Shown in pieces: positions 16,835-26,013 of a DNA stretch of 64,000 nucleotides. Made by a program: the position numbers and the translations under genes. The DNA lies in NCBI RefSeq assembly GCF_009910705.1, contig NZ_JAAAXJ010000003.1, forward strand, positions 186,001 through 250,000, in the 5' to 3' direction. Source of the stretch: Microvirga arsenatis (GTDB lineage Bacteria; Pseudomonadota; Alphaproteobacteria; Rhizobiales; Beijerinckiaceae). Within the stretch, counting starts at the first letter, position 1; every line of letters starts with the position of its first letter. Below the pieces are notes generated by a model. The model ran no database searches and had not been told where the DNA came from. It worked only from the letters and a program-made list of their open reading frames with translations.

Positions 16835-16910
16835 TCGGTTTACATTTCTGCTGTAAGTCATTGATCTTGCGTGCTCCGAATGAGTCTCGGTTTACACCCA
16901 AGTGACTGAT
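16835..16910 (+). repeat. Direct repeats next to the attachment site
   Basis: TCGGTTTACA occurs at 16835-16844 and again at 16887-16896. Each copy is followed, 10 and 3 bases later, by a related element: AAGTCATTGAT at 16855-16865 and AAGTGACTGAT at 16900-16910 (9 of 11 identical). Repeats of this size, placed within 100 bases of a tRNA-derived attachment core on the phage side, fit arm-type integrase or excisionase binding sites. Confidence 0.45.
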
Positions 16911-16917
16911 TTCATTC

Positions 16918-16939
16918 GATTAAGAGGTGTCTCTTAATC
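16918..16939. repeat. Perfect inverted repeat at att core
   Basis: GATTAAGAG (16918-16926) and CTCTTAATC (16931-16939) form a perfect 9-bp inverted repeat with a four-base spacer. The right arm is the anticodon arm of the tRNA-Lys fragment, while the left arm is phage-side sequence. This is what core-type sites of tyrosine integrases look like, with strand exchange in the spacer near the anticodon loop. Confidence 0.55.
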
Positions 16940-16975
16940 AGCGGGTCCAAGGTTCGAATCCTTGCACACCCACCA
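16931..16975 (+). tRNA. 3' part of tRNA-Lys(CTT), prophage attachment site
   Basis: From 16931 the sequence reads the CTT anticodon region and 3' half of tRNA-Lys: anticodon CTT with TAA/TCA following, variable GCGGGTC, T-arm CAAGG-TTCGAAT-CCTTG (16948-16964), acceptor strand CACACCC (16965-16971) and encoded ACCA (16972-16975). The 5' half (acceptor strand GGGTGTG, D-arm) is absent; the sequence to the left is phage-like. This is therefore the copy left by integration of the prophage into a tRNA-Lys gene, with the intact tRNA expected at the other prophage end, outside the window. Confidence 0.85.
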
Positions 16976-17228
16976 ATCATTCCGGCGAGAATAGATCATT
17001 TCCCAAACGGCCAGAGAAAGTGCCATTTCTCAATGGCTTGGCTTTTCGCGACGCTATCTCTGCCACATAATGGGCCTTTCAAAATGGCCGTTGCACGCAT
17101 GTTGAGGCGATGATTTCTCCCGCCTTGAAAATGCACTTTCCGTCGGTCTGTGCTCCGTGCAGTCCGAGACTGGTTCGAGGCACGACTGAGACTTGTTTTG
17201 ATCTCTTTGACAGATGTTGAGGTCAGCA

Positions 17229-17369
17229 ATGCGCGCCTATAGTCCCGAGTTGTTTCTCAGTCGCTTCCTCCAATCTCTGCTTCAGCTACACGGTCGTGAA
17301 ACAATCTATTTCGGGATCTTTGTGGCGTTGATCAGCAATTGTGCTTATTGCTCAAGCTCGCGGAGATAG
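17229..17369 (+). CDS. Possible small hydrophobic ORF, 46 aa
   Basis: The stretch from the tRNA fragment (16975) to 17435 contains no clear gene. The only candidate is this 46-codon frame with GAGG six bases before ATG 17229. Its product has a hydrophobic middle (TIYFGIFVALISNCAYC) that could span a membrane. It may equally be chance, and nothing else is seen in the interval. Confidence 0.2.
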   Translation: MRAYSPELFLSRFLQSLLQLHGRETIYFGIFVALISNCAYCSSSRR

Positions 17370-17435
17370 GGTAAGCGCATCTGACAGGTTGCAGGGCACA
17401 GGCTTTTCCCAAGTCTCGCCAAGGGCTGAGGCGCA

Positions 17436-17645
17436 ATGTTCATCGAGGGCGAAACGTTCGACGACCTTTTGAGGAAGGGTCTCCAGGACCTCCTGAAGTA
17501 CGGCCATCGGATCAGGCCAACAAAGGGGGATGCGATCGAACTTATTGGGGCTGCAAGTCGCCTTGCTCCGGGTGCCCGTACGGCAGTTCCCCGACGTGGT
17601 CCGCGTTCCGCATTGCATGATAGAATGCATGGATTGCCCTTATGA
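17436..17645 (+). pseudogene. Remnant resembling N-terminus of thymidylate-synthase-like protein
   Basis: The first 40 residues (FIEGETFDDLLRKGLQDLLK, RIRPTKGDAIELIGA) resemble the start of small thymidylate-synthase-like proteins found in phages and Hyphomicrobiales. After about residue 45 the frame turns into Arg-rich noise and stops, and no further part of the domain follows. I read this as a gene fragment left at a recombination junction. The homology is recalled from pattern, not tested. Confidence 0.35.
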
Positions 17646-17727
17646 CATCATTGGGCAAAGCACCAGCCTCAGGCACACGCGCAAGGCAGACTTCCTTCAA
17701 CTCCTCAGTTGCGAACGAGATCTCCAT
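17542..17727 (-). pseudogene. HigB/RelE-like toxin remnant
   Basis: The 61-residue frame begins MEISFATEELKEVCLARVPEA and continues with a helical ALPNDVIRAIHAFYHAMRNADHVGELP. This resembles the first half of HigB-type RNase toxins of RelE fold, which are about 95-105 residues long. The C-terminal half with the catalytic strands is missing; sequence just past the stop on this strand belongs to the thymidylate-synthase-like remnant. No antitoxin gene is visible beside it. It is probably a dead toxin-antitoxin fragment. Confidence 0.4.
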
Positions 17728-17757
17728 ACTATGAACAACGGTAGTTCCGGCTAAGCA

Positions 17758-17781
17758 CCATGCAACCAGAAGGTTGCATGG
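17758..17781. repeat. Perfect palindrome, 10-bp arms
   Basis: CCATGCAACC at 17758-17767 and GGTTGCATGG at 17772-17781 form a perfect inverted repeat with spacer AGAA, followed by TTTCC. It lies upstream of the HigB-like remnant (start 17727, minus strand). It could be an operator of a lost toxin-antitoxin promoter or a terminator-like hairpin. Confidence 0.45.
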
Positions 17782-17857
17782 TTTCCTGGGTTTTCAACAC
17801 CTCTTTTGGCGAAAACCCGGCTGTCTGGTACCCGCCTGATCCAGGTGCCGCTGTGCA

Positions 17858-18643
17858 TCACTTGGCACTGGATGATGGATCCAATGTCGTCCGGACCTCG
17901 GTTGAGAGGATCTCGAACATGTCCTTAGCCTCCGTCTCAGCGAAGGTCACATAGCTGTTGCGAAGCTCGGAAAGACGTTGCAAGATGTCCTGTGCATTTT
18001 CGGGAGGCTCTCCGGGCAGGAGGTGGGCGATATTGACCGCGAGGCCGGCCAAAGTGTCGCCAACCGTTTCCCTGTCTGCGTCTTCGGTGACGAGAGCAAA
18101 GTCGATGACCCGTGAAGTGAGCGATGGCCGCTCATGGGCATGAACAAGGCGGTGCCGCTCGCGAAGCCTGCGATCGAACTGCTTCTTGAATGCCTTCTGA
18201 AAGTTGTTCGATCGGTCCACCGTGGGGACGCCCAGATCCGATGCAACGTAGTGCAGGAACCTGATCAGTTCAGCGCCTCGCTCCTGAATGATGTAGAGCT
18301 CGCCCTGCCGCAGGCTGTAGCTATGTATCTGCCATGCCATCGACATGTCGCGGGGTCCTGAGTTGATGATTTCCCGGTATCGGGTCGTGAAGGGATAAAG
18401 CCGGATCCGATCGCCTAAGCTCTCGATTTCCATTGCAATGAGGAACGGGAGCTTTTCTGCAGTTGAATAGCTCGTGACGTTCTTGGCGGTAAGGCGCTTC
18501 GCGACCCCTTCCCTGGTCCGGACTGAGATGGTTGGCGCGTCCCCAAGCTGAGCAAGGCTTTCTCTCAGCCGCCCTTCGGCATATCCCGCGAGAGCCTTAA
18601 CCGCTGTCCGGTCTAACTTCTGCATGCTTTCTTCTCGAACCAT
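17858..18643 (-). CDS. Unrecognised 261-aa protein with HEPN-like RxxxxH motif
   Basis: The start is placed at ATG 18643, which has GGGGGAAG five bases upstream; the longer frame to 18718 lacks such a site. The product is soluble and mostly helical. Near residues 160-172 it has RLRERHRLVHAHERPSL, where an Arg-x4-His arrangement in a helix resembles the active-site motif of HEPN ribonuclease domains. The N-terminal part has alternating beta segments (RIRLYPFTTRYREII). It stands alone between gene debris and the SOS cassette. HEPN membership is a motif-level inference; it could also be an unrelated helical protein. Confidence 0.5.
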   Translation of the reverse strand: MVREESMQKLDRTAVKALAGYAEGRLRESLAQLGDAPTISVRTREGVAKRLTAKNVTSYSTAEKLPFLIAMEIESLGDRIRLYPFTTRYREIINSGPRDMSMAWQIHSYSLRQGELYIIQERGAELIRFLHYVASDLGVPTVDRSNNFQKAFKKQFDRRLRERHRLVHAHERPSLTSRVIDFALVTEDADRETVGDTLAGLAVNIAHLLPGEPPENAQDILQRLSELRNSYVTFAETEAKDMFEILSTEVRTTLDPSSSAK

Positions 18644-18838
18644 AACACTTCCCCCAGCCAAAATATCATTGAAGTGCCCGCCCGTGAGAGCCAATGCACG
18701 GCGATCAACCAATGGCACAGCTCCGAAACGAGGGCGTTTTCAAGTGGCTCATGGCGGAACCGAGCCAGCGATGACAGAGCCGCTCCAGTAAATATGCGCC
18801 ATGGCGATCCTAGCCACGCAATATGACTTGCGTTTGTT

Positions 18839-21800
18839 CTACCTGAAGTCTCGCGTTGCGATCTTGATCTCAGGAACGTTCTCTTGATCATGGCTGCCTG
18901 AATCAACCTGGGAGAAAGGCTCAAACGAGGCGCCTCTCAGCCTATCCCGGGTGCCGATCCTACTCTCGTTGCCGCGGCCGCTTCTGAGACGTAGTTCGGT
19001 GTCGCGATCCGCCACCGAGCGGAGGAGATCCGACAGGTCGATGAAGTGCTCGGCGATCAGGTGGGTCACCACGCCTTCGCGCTGAACCCGGCCGCGGCAG
19101 CCGATCATGCCTGAGGACAGGATCAGGCGCCGGTGCTTCTCGAACACCGCGGACCAAATCACGAGATTGGCGACGTCCGTCTCGTCCTCGATGGTCATGA
19201 AGGTCACGCCCTTGGCGGAGCCCGGCTTCTGGCGCACCAGCACGAGGCCCGCCACCGTGACGCGCTGTCCGTCCCGGGCATGGTGAAGATCTGCGCACGA
19301 ACGGATCCGGCGCTCGGTCAGCTCCGGCCTTAGGAAGGCGAGGGGATGCCGGCGCAGCGTCAATCCGATCGCGCGATAATCCTCCACGACCTCCCGGCCT
19401 TCCGTCATGGGAACGAGAGCGACCTCGGGCTCGACGAGTTCGGGCCTGATGGTGCGCTCCCGCTCATCGGCAGCTGCGAACAAGGGCAGCACCTGGTTCG
19501 ACAGGCCCTCGATGGTCCAGAGCGCATTGCGTCGGCTAACACCAAGCGAGCCGTAGGCATCGGCCTCGGCGAGGTGCCTGAGGGCTTTCACCGAGATCCC
19601 GGCGCGGCGCCAGAGATCCTCGATGGAGGTAAACGGCTGTTCCGCACGAACAATCGGGATCATCCCACCATCCGTATTGGAAAGGCCATGCACCATCCGG
19701 AATCCGAGGCGGACGGCAAAACGCGTCGGGTTTCCGGTCGACTCCAGGGTGCAGTCCCAGCGCGAGTGGTTGATGTCGATCGGGCGCACCTCTACACCAT
19801 GCGCCTTGGCATCCCGCACCAGTTGGGCCGGCGCATAGAAGCCCATGGGTTGCGAGTTGAGGATCGCACAGCAGAACACGTCCGGGTGGTGGCACTTCAT
19901 CCAGGACGAGGCATAGGCGATCTTGGCAAAGCTCGCCGCGTGGCTCTCCGGGAAGCCGTAGGAGCCGAAGCCTTCGAGCTGCCTGAAGGTGCGTTCGGCA
20001 AAGGCGGCGTCATAGCCGCGGGCGACCATGCCGGTGATCAGCTTGTCGCGGAACTTCGAGACGCCGGCGGTGAACTTGAACGTCGCCATGGCGCGCCGGA
20101 GCTGATCGGCTTCCGATGGCGTGAAGCCGGCGCATTCGATCGCCACCCGCATGGCCTGCTCCTGGAAGAGCGGCACGCCGAGCGTCTTTTCCAGCACGCG
20201 TCTGAGTTCGGGGCGCGGGTATTCGACCTCCTCGCGCTTCTCACGCCGCCGCAGATACGGGTGCACCATGTCGCCCTGGATCGGGCCGGGGCGGACGATC
20301 GCTACTTGGATGACGATGTCGTAGAAGGTTCTCGGCCTCAGCCTTGGCAGCATCGCCATCTGGGCCCGGCTCTCGATCTGGAACGTGCCCACCGTATCGG
20401 CCTTGCGGATCATGGCGTAGGTCGCCTCGTCCTCACCCGGGATCGTGGCGATGTCGTAATGCTCGCCCTTGTGCTCGCGCAGGAGATCGAAGGCGCGGCG
20501 CATGCAGCCCAGCATGCCAAGACCCAGCACATCGACCTTCATGAACTTGAGGGTGTCGATATCGTTCTTGTCCCACTCGATGACCTGACGGTTCTCCATG
20601 GCGGCCGGCTCGATCGGCACGAGATCGTCGAGGCGGTCCTGCGTGAGCACGAAGCCGCCCGGGTGCTGCGAGAGATGGCGCGGCGTGCCGATGAGCTCGC
20701 TTGCAAGCTCCAAGGTCATGCGCAGGCGCGGATCGTCGAGGTTGAGGTTGAGCTCCTTGGCTTCCTTGTCCGAAACCCCGTCATTGCCCCAGCCCCAGAC
20801 GAGGCCGGCCAATCCTGCCGTCACATCCTCAGGGATACCGAGCGCTTTGCCGACCTCGCGCACGGCGCCCTTGGCGCGGTAGCAGGAGACGACGGCGGTG
20901 AGCGCCGCGCGATGACGGCCATAGGTGTCGTAGATCCACTGGATCACCTCCTCGCGGCGTTCGTGCTCGAAATCGACATCGATGTCCGGCGGCTCGCGCC
21001 GCTCCTGTGAGACGAAGCGCTCGAACAGCAGGTCGTGCTCGGTCGGATTGATCGAGGTGATGCCGAGCACGAAGCACACGGCGGAGTTTGCCGCCGAGCC
21101 GCGGCCCTGGCACAGGATGCCGCGCGACCGAGCGAAGGACACAATGGCGTGCACGGTGAGGAAGTAGGGCGCATAGCCCAGTTCCTCGATCAGACGCAGC
21201 TCATGGCGGCAGGTCGCCGCGACCGCATCGGGGATGCCGTCCGGATAGCGCTGCCTTGCACCTTTCCAGGTCAGCCGCTCCAATTTCTCCTGCGCGGTCT
21301 CTCCAGGCTCTGTCTCGGACGGATAGTGGTAGCGCAGCTCGTCGAGCGAGAAGGTGCAGCGCTCGAGCACCTCGCGCACATGCCCGAACGCTTCGGGATG
21401 ACGCCCAAACAGGCGTTCCATCTCGAGTGGATCCTTAAGATAACGGTCGGCATGCCGTTCGAGACGATAGCCTGCCTCATCAATGGTGCAGCCTTCGCGA
21501 ATGCAGGAGACCACATCCTGCAGGCGGCGGCGGTTCGGGTGGTGATAGAGCACGTCGCCCATGGCGATGGTCGGCACCCGGGCGGCCTGTGCGGCTTGCC
21601 CAATCGCATAAAGCCGCAGGTGCTCGTTGGGCGCGAAGCGCCGGATCAGGGCCATGTAGGCGCGGTTGCCGAAGGTCCGTTTGAGACGGGCGAGGTTGGC
21701 CTTAAGCCTGTCGTCAGCATGATCGCCCAGCAGAACGGCGAGCAGTCCCTCGTTCCAGGCGACCACATCATCCCACATGAGATGGCACTGCCCCTTGCCG

Positions 21801-22138
21801 CGGCGGCTCTTGCCGAGGCTGAGCAGGCGACACAGACGCGAGTAGGCGGCCCGGTTCGTCGGGTAGACGAGGAGCGACGTGCCATCCATGAGATCGAGAC
21901 GGCAGCCGACGACGAGCCGCACGCCTGTATCCCGAGAGGCCTCGTAGGCACGGACGATCCCAGCCAGCGAGTTGCGGTCGGTGACGCCGAGCGCCGAGAT
22001 GCCGAGGAGCTTGGCCTGCTCGAACAGCTCCTGCGGGCTCGAGGCGCCGCGCAGGAACGAGAAGTGGGTGGTGACCTGAAGCTCGGCGTAGATAGGGCCT
22101 GCAGGGCGCTCAGTCACGCGAAGAACCCATGCATCCAC
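18839..22138 (-). CDS. dnaE2: Error-prone DNA polymerase DnaE2 (ImuC)
   Basis: The 1099-residue protein is a C-family polymerase of DnaE2 type, close to the family length of about 1080. It has an N-terminal PHP domain ([37 protein letters not shown]) and a catalytic palm with [17 protein letters not shown] and [16 protein letters not shown]. The fingers/HhH region and an OB-fold near 960-1050 follow ([21 protein letters not shown]). It copies past lesions during the SOS response with ImuA and ImuB. A GTG at 22138 gives this length; a second GTG at 22117 overlaps the ImuB stop as GTGA and would give the more usual N-terminus. It is the last gene of the cassette. Confidence 0.93.
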   Translation of the reverse strand: MDAWVLRVTERPAGPIYAELQVTTHFSFLRGASSPQELFEQAKLLGISALGVTDRNSLAGIVRAYEASRDTGVRLVVGCRLDLMDGTSLLVYPTNRAAYSRLCRLLSLGKSRRGKGQCHLMWDDVVAWNEGLLAVLLGDHADDRLKANLARLKRTFGNRAYMALIRRFAPNEHLRLYAIGQAAQAARVPTIAMGDVLYHHPNRRRLQDVVSCIREGCTIDEAGYRLERHADRYLKDPLEMERLFGRHPEAFGHVREVLERCTFSLDELRYHYPSETEPGETAQEKLERLTWKGARQRYPDGIPDAVAATCRHELRLIEELGYAPYFLTVHAIVSFARSRGILCQGRGSAANSAVCFVLGITSINPTEHDLLFERFVSQERREPPDIDVDFEHERREEVIQWIYDTYGRHRAALTAVVSCYRAKGAVREVGKALGIPEDVTAGLAGLVWGWGNDGVSDKEAKELNLNLDDPRLRMTLELASELIGTPRHLSQHPGGFVLTQDRLDDLVPIEPAAMENRQVIEWDKNDIDTLKFMKVDVLGLGMLGCMRRAFDLLREHKGEHYDIATIPGEDEATYAMIRKADTVGTFQIESRAQMAMLPRLRPRTFYDIVIQVAIVRPGPIQGDMVHPYLRRREKREEVEYPRPELRRVLEKTLGVPLFQEQAMRVAIECAGFTPSEADQLRRAMATFKFTAGVSKFRDKLITGMVARGYDAAFAERTFRQLEGFGSYGFPESHAASFAKIAYASSWMKCHHPDVFCCAILNSQPMGFYAPAQLVRDAKAHGVEVRPIDINHSRWDCTLESTGNPTRFAVRLGFRMVHGLSNTDGGMIPIVRAEQPFTSIEDLWRRAGISVKALRHLAEADAYGSLGVSRRNALWTIEGLSNQVLPLFAAADERERTIRPELVEPEVALVPMTEGREVVEDYRAIGLTLRRHPLAFLRPELTERRIRSCADLHHARDGQRVTVAGLVLVRQKPGSAKGVTFMTIEDETDVANLVIWSAVFEKHRRLILSSGMIGCRGRVQREGVVTHLIAEHFIDLSDLLRSVADRDTELRLRSGRGNESRIGTRDRLRGASFEPFSQVDSGSHDQENVPEIKIATRDFR

Positions 22139-23613
22139 CAGCGCCCGCCTTCCGCAGTGGGCGCATCGCGGAAGATCCAGAAGCGGCCGCCCTGTTCTGT
22201 CTCGACGCGATAATAGTCACGGGCAGCCGAGTTCCTGTCGCCCTTCCACCATTCGGGCGTGATCCGTTCTGGACCGTCGGCCTTGACGACATTGTGCTTG
22301 ACCTTTCGCCAGATGAAAAAGCGCGGCGGGTGATCTGGGAGCAGGGCGGTCGCGACCACAGGCTCGGGTGGATCGAGCAGCCGCGTGGGTCGCGGCAGGT
22401 TCTCCGGCCAGACGGCGCCTGTTGGTGGCGCAAGCGGTAGGATCCGGCGCGTCATGCGTTCCGGCACCAGGCTCTGGACGGGCGCGAGACGGTAGATCTT
22501 TCTCATGCCGACGCGGGCGCCAAGACGGTCGACAAGCTGGCCTATGTCGGCCTCTTCCCTCTCATCGCCAAGTCCGCGTGCTTGGACCTGTGTCTCCGCC
22601 AGTGGTTCGACCTTGCTCGCGACAAGAACGATCTCTTCAATGCCGAAGCCGGGATCGATGGTTTGGAGACGCTCATCGAAGAGTTTGGTGAGATGAGCCG
22701 CATCCCGATTGGCTTTCGAAGTTCCGACGCGCAGGCAGGCACTTTTCTGATCGACACGCTGACACAGGAGATCAAGCCGACGCACGCCTTCTCCACGGCG
22801 TTCCAATTGCCGGCACAGATCCTTGGCGAGGCGCAACATCACGGATTTGAGATCCTCAATCCGGCCAATCGGCTCTGCAAACGCGATAGCGGCTCTCACA
22901 CTGTCCTTGGGGATGAGGGGATTGATAGGCTCGAAAGCATGGCCCATGGTCTGGTCAAGCCGCAGCGCGACGTCGCGGCCGAAGCGACGGACCAGGGGCG
23001 CACGCGGCATGGCAGCCAACTGGCCGATCCGCTCGATGCCGAGACGATGCAGGGTGGCGAGCTTGTCCACGGGGATCCTCAGGACGCGGATCGACAGGGA
23101 CGCGACCGCATCCACGGTCCGACCCGCCGGCACGACGCCGCCGGCTCCATAGCGAGCGACCGCCCAGGCGGCACCCGGCGCGTCGGCGACCGCCGCTTTC
23201 GCCGCGATGCCCTGGCGCGTCAGGCGGCTCGTGAGATCCCGGAGCAATTCCTCCTCGCCGCCGAACAGATGCGCCACGCCGGCAATGTCGATCCAAAGCC
23301 CGTCCGGAGGATCGGGCGACACCACGGGCGAGTAGTTGATGGCCCAGCGCGCCAGCTCCCGTAAGGAGGCGTCGTCCTCCTCAGGCGTGGCCTCCGCCAC
23401 ATGCAGATTGGAAACGAGCGCCTGGGCCTGGGCCAGCGCCATGCCGACGTGCAGACTGAGCTCCTGCGCGGCCGCACAGACGGCGCGCACGACGCGGCGC
23501 GACCCGACATTGTGCACGGTCACGAGCGGCTCATGACGCGGCGGCTCGCCGGTCCGCCGCCTGATCCGGTCGGTCGGCCAAGTCGGCAGGTAGAGCGAGA
23601 CGACCCTTCGCAT
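22114..23613 (-). CDS. imuB: ImuB, Y-family polymerase-like mutagenesis protein
   Basis: The start at ATG 23613 gives [19 protein letters not shown], the conserved opening of ImuB; the frame upstream is a shadow of imuA. The 499-residue product has the Y-family palm/fingers ([27 protein letters not shown]-like and [17 protein letters not shown]), an HhH region ([17 protein letters not shown]) and a little-finger domain. The usual catalytic acidic pair at the start is not present, as in other ImuB proteins, which act as adaptors binding the beta clamp and ImuA/DnaE2. It overlaps imuA by 83 bases and dnaE2 by up to 25, typical of this operon. Confidence 0.92.
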   Translation of the reverse strand: MRRVVSLYLPTWPTDRIRRRTGEPPRHEPLVTVHNVGSRRVVRAVCAAAQELSLHVGMALAQAQALVSNLHVAEATPEEDDASLRELARWAINYSPVVSPDPPDGLWIDIAGVAHLFGGEEELLRDLTSRLTRQGIAAKAAVADAPGAAWAVARYGAGGVVPAGRTVDAVASLSIRVLRIPVDKLATLHRLGIERIGQLAAMPRAPLVRRFGRDVALRLDQTMGHAFEPINPLIPKDSVRAAIAFAEPIGRIEDLKSVMLRLAKDLCRQLERRGEGVRRLDLLCQRVDQKSACLRVGTSKANRDAAHLTKLFDERLQTIDPGFGIEEIVLVASKVEPLAETQVQARGLGDEREEADIGQLVDRLGARVGMRKIYRLAPVQSLVPERMTRRILPLAPPTGAVWPENLPRPTRLLDPPEPVVATALLPDHPPRFFIWRKVKHNVVKADGPERITPEWWKGDRNSAARDYYRVETEQGGRFWIFRDAPTAEGGRWWMHGFFA

Positions 23614-24283
23614 CGCAAGCCTCCACAATCCAGGTACGGGGTTCGGCGCCGCGGCAGCGCAGGAGTTCGACCTGCCAGCGTTCCCGTCCGAGCCCAGGTG
23701 CCGGCATGAGCTCGGATGGGGCAGGGGCAATGCGCCAGCGGGTCACGGCGGCGGTCGGCAAGTGGACCAGATCCTTCTCGGCCAGGGTCCACCAGCGCCG
23801 GATCACCAGGGCGGTGACGCCCGTCGCTTCAGCCGCCAGTTGCAGGCGGCGGGAAGCGATGAGGCTCATGCGCGTGACCTCGCCGACAACAGCCGCCAGT
23901 CCCTTCTCGCGCAGGCCTTCCTCGATCAGCGGCAGGACCTCCCGCTCACGCTCGGCTTCGGCATAGATCACCCGATCCGGATGCAGGCCGGCACGAAGCA
24001 GTCCGGGGGCGAACAGATCCCGACGCGTCAGGCACCAGAGTACGGGGCCTTTAAGGCGAGCAGCGATCCCGGCGGTGAACAGCGTCGTGCAGCCGGCAAA
24101 TTCGGAGGCGTGACCCGCCTCAATCATCTCATGAAGCGCGCCTCGGGCGAGGCCGCCGCCCGGCAGGTAGCTGTCGAGAGCTTTGAGGCCGAAGGGAAGC
24201 GGCTTGGTCTTCTGCGACCGACCGTCCAACCGGGCAATCTGGAGCCGCAAAGCGGCAAGCCTGTCCTGTCGCCCGGCATGCAT
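23531..24283 (-). CDS. imuA: ImuA, RecA-like SOS mutagenesis protein
   Basis: The 250-residue protein is a RecA-like ImuA: RLAALRLQIARLDG, LPFGLKALDSYLPGGGLARGALHEM, GPVLWCLTRRDLFAPGLLRAGL, and RRLQLAAEATGVTALVIRRW. These fit the alphaproteobacterial ImuA family (often SulA/RecA-fold annotated). ATG 24283 is taken as start; a TTG at 24301 is possible. It is the first gene of imuA-imuB-dnaE2, required for damage-induced mutagenesis. A LexA-type box lies 34 bases upstream. Confidence 0.9.
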   Translation of the reverse strand: MHAGRQDRLAALRLQIARLDGRSQKTKPLPFGLKALDSYLPGGGLARGALHEMIEAGHASEFAGCTTLFTAGIAARLKGPVLWCLTRRDLFAPGLLRAGLHPDRVIYAEAEREREVLPLIEEGLREKGLAAVVGEVTRMSLIASRRLQLAAEATGVTALVIRRWWTLAEKDLVHLPTAAVTRWRIAPAPSELMPAPGLGRERWQVELLRCRGAEPRTWIVEACDAKGRLALPADLADRPDQAADRRAAAS

Positions 24284-24316
24284 GGCTCCGTGCCCATTCA
24301 AGTTCGTGTTGAGGAC

Positions 24317-24331
24317 GTTCCTATTATGTTC
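24317..24331. promoter_or_regulatory. Alphaproteobacterial LexA box (GTTC-N7-GTTC) upstream of imuA
   Basis: GTTCCTATTATGTTC at 24317-24331 matches the alphaproteobacterial LexA operator consensus GTTC-N7-GTTC exactly. It lies between the recombinase gene end and the imuA start, where the cassette promoter must be. This predicts SOS control of the three mutagenesis genes. Confidence 0.8.
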
Positions 24332-24426
24332 TCGTTACGGAAGGTGTCAAACCACACGCAGAAGTGTCTGTGAATTTTGGGGAGAAGGGTGTTGCACAGA
24401 TGGGGTTCAACGACGCTTTAGAAACG

Positions 24427-26013
24427 CTAGAAACAGCCAATCTGGCGGAGCTGCTCCTGCCAGTCCGGGGGCAGCTGCGCCAGACGTGAGAGGCCGGCCC
24501 CACCCGGGAGTGTGCCATTGATCGCCGCCTGCACGATGTTCGGGGCGAGGAAAGCGAGGTTCAGGGTCAGCCTCACCGAGCGTTCACTGCAGCCTTCACG
24601 ATCAGCAATCAGGTCTGTTGTTACGTTGGCATCGGAGACCAACTCATCAACCCATGACCGAGCCTTTGCAATCGCGTCGATCAGCCGGACACGGGCCTCG
24701 GCCCGGATTGGCTTTTGCCGGGGTATTCCGGGGACGTCGGCAGAGGGAGTAATCACCTGCCGGCGCCGTCGATGAGGGGCTGGCGACCAGGAGAGAATGT
24801 GCGACGCCTGAGACTCAGCCTGATCCCGCAACGTGAGACTGAGCTCCCCTTTCCGGACCACAACACGATCGATGCAAACCTCCACAAGCTCGCGGTCGGA
24901 GACCTCCGCCGACATCTGCGGCCCATTGCCGGTTCGTGCCAGATTGCGGAGGGTGTTAACCACGACGGCTTCAATCTCAGGGGCAGGAACGCGATAGATC
25001 GAACCAGCTTCGTGTTTGCGCCCCTGTGCCAGAGCGCAGGACACATAGTACCGGTAGCGGGCTGAGCCCTTCTGGGTGTGTACTGGGGACATCCGGTGAC
25101 CCCGGTCATCGAAAATCCGTCCCGCTAGGATTGAGGTCGTGGCAGCTCTGGCCTGCGACCTGCCACGCGATTGTTGGGCGAGCCTTTCGTTCACCGCATC
25201 GAACAGCTCTCTGGAAACAATGGCTTCGTGCTCACCCTCATAGCGTTGTCCGCGATGAAGGATCTCGCCGAGATAGGTGCGGTTTTTGAGGAGATAGGCG
25301 AGGGGGCCACGCAAGAAGGGAATGCCGCCACGGGTCTTACCTGAGGCCAGAGGTCGTCGTTTTGACACGATGCCTCGTTCACGCAGCTCCTGCAGCAGGA
25401 GAGTGAGACTGCCGAAGGCAAGATAGCGCTCGAAGATCATCCGAACCTGTTCGGCTTCCGCTTCATCAATAACGAGCTTGCGATCCTCCACCCTGTAGCC
25501 CAGTGGTAGATGACCGCCCATCCAGATGCCTTTCTTCTTCGAGGCTGCAATCTTGTCCCGGATGCGCTCACCCGTGACCTCGCGCTCGAACTGCGCAAAC
25601 GACAGCAGCACGTTGAGCGTCAGGCGTCCCATGCTGTTCGTGGTGTTGAAAGCCTGCGTGACCGAGACAAACGACACCCGGTGCGCGTCGAACAATTCCA
25701 CCAGCTTTGCGAAGTCCGCCAGGGAACGTGTGAGCCGGTCCACCTTGTAGACCACCACGACATCAATGAGATTGGCGCGGATGTCGTTGAGAAGCGACTG
25801 GAGGGCAGGGCGCTCCATAGACCCTCCCGAATATCCACCGTCATCATAGCGGGCAGGGTGCAGCCGCCAGCCCTCATGAGACTGGCTTTTGATATACGCT
25901 TCTGCCGCTTCCCGCTGGTTGTCGAGGGAATTGAATTCCTGCTCGAGACCGGAATCCGACGAGACGCGGGTGTAGATCGCGCAGCGGAGCGTTTTCGGAG
26001 CAGGAGCCTTCAT
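24427..26013 (-). CDS. Large serine recombinase (site-specific)
   Basis: The 528-residue protein has a resolvase catalytic domain: AIYTRVSSDSGLEQEFNSLDNQ with the nucleophilic Ser in RVSS near residue 18, VDRLTRSLADF near 95, and the FAQFEREVTGERIRDKIAASKKKG block. A recombinase domain (PLGYRVEDRKLVIDE, IPFLRGPLAYLLKNRTYLGE) and a zinc-ribbon-like part (MSPVHTQKG...YYVSCAL) follow. The C-terminal helical part ends in a helix-turn-helix (TTDLIADREGCSERSVRLTLNLAFLAP). It overlaps the DUF2924 gene by four bases. It probably mobilises or controls a small genomic cassette; its attachment sites are not visible. Confidence 0.9.
   Translation of the reverse strand: MKAPAPKTLRCAIYTRVSSDSGLEQEFNSLDNQREAAEAYIKSQSHEGWRLHPARYDDGGYSGGSMERPALQSLLNDIRANLIDVVVVYKVDRLTRSLADFAKLVELFDAHRVSFVSVTQAFNTTNSMGRLTLNVLLSFAQFEREVTGERIRDKIAASKKKGIWMGGHLPLGYRVEDRKLVIDEAEAEQVRMIFERYLAFGSLTLLLQELRERGIVSKRRPLASGKTRGGIPFLRGPLAYLLKNRTYLGEILHRGQRYEGEHEAIVSRELFDAVNERLAQQSRGRSQARAATTSILAGRIFDDRGHRMSPVHTQKGSARYRYYVSCALAQGRKHEAGSIYRVPAPEIEAVVVNTLRNLARTGNGPQMSAEVSDRELVEVCIDRVVVRKGELSLTLRDQAESQASHILSWSPAPHRRRRQVITPSADVPGIPRQKPIRAEARVRLIDAIAKARSWVDELVSDANVTTDLIADREGCSERSVRLTLNLAFLAPNIVQAAINGTLPGGAGLSRLAQLPPDWQEQLRQIGCF

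Noticed and set aside
16921..16980. Complete functional tRNA gene
   Set aside because: Only the part from the anticodon to CCA is present; the 5' acceptor strand and D-arm are missing, so it is an attachment remnant.
19346..21010. Long plus-strand frame (554 codons) opposite dnaE2
   Set aside because: It mirrors the codon bias of dnaE2 and shows no domain; the polymerase on the other strand explains the stretch.
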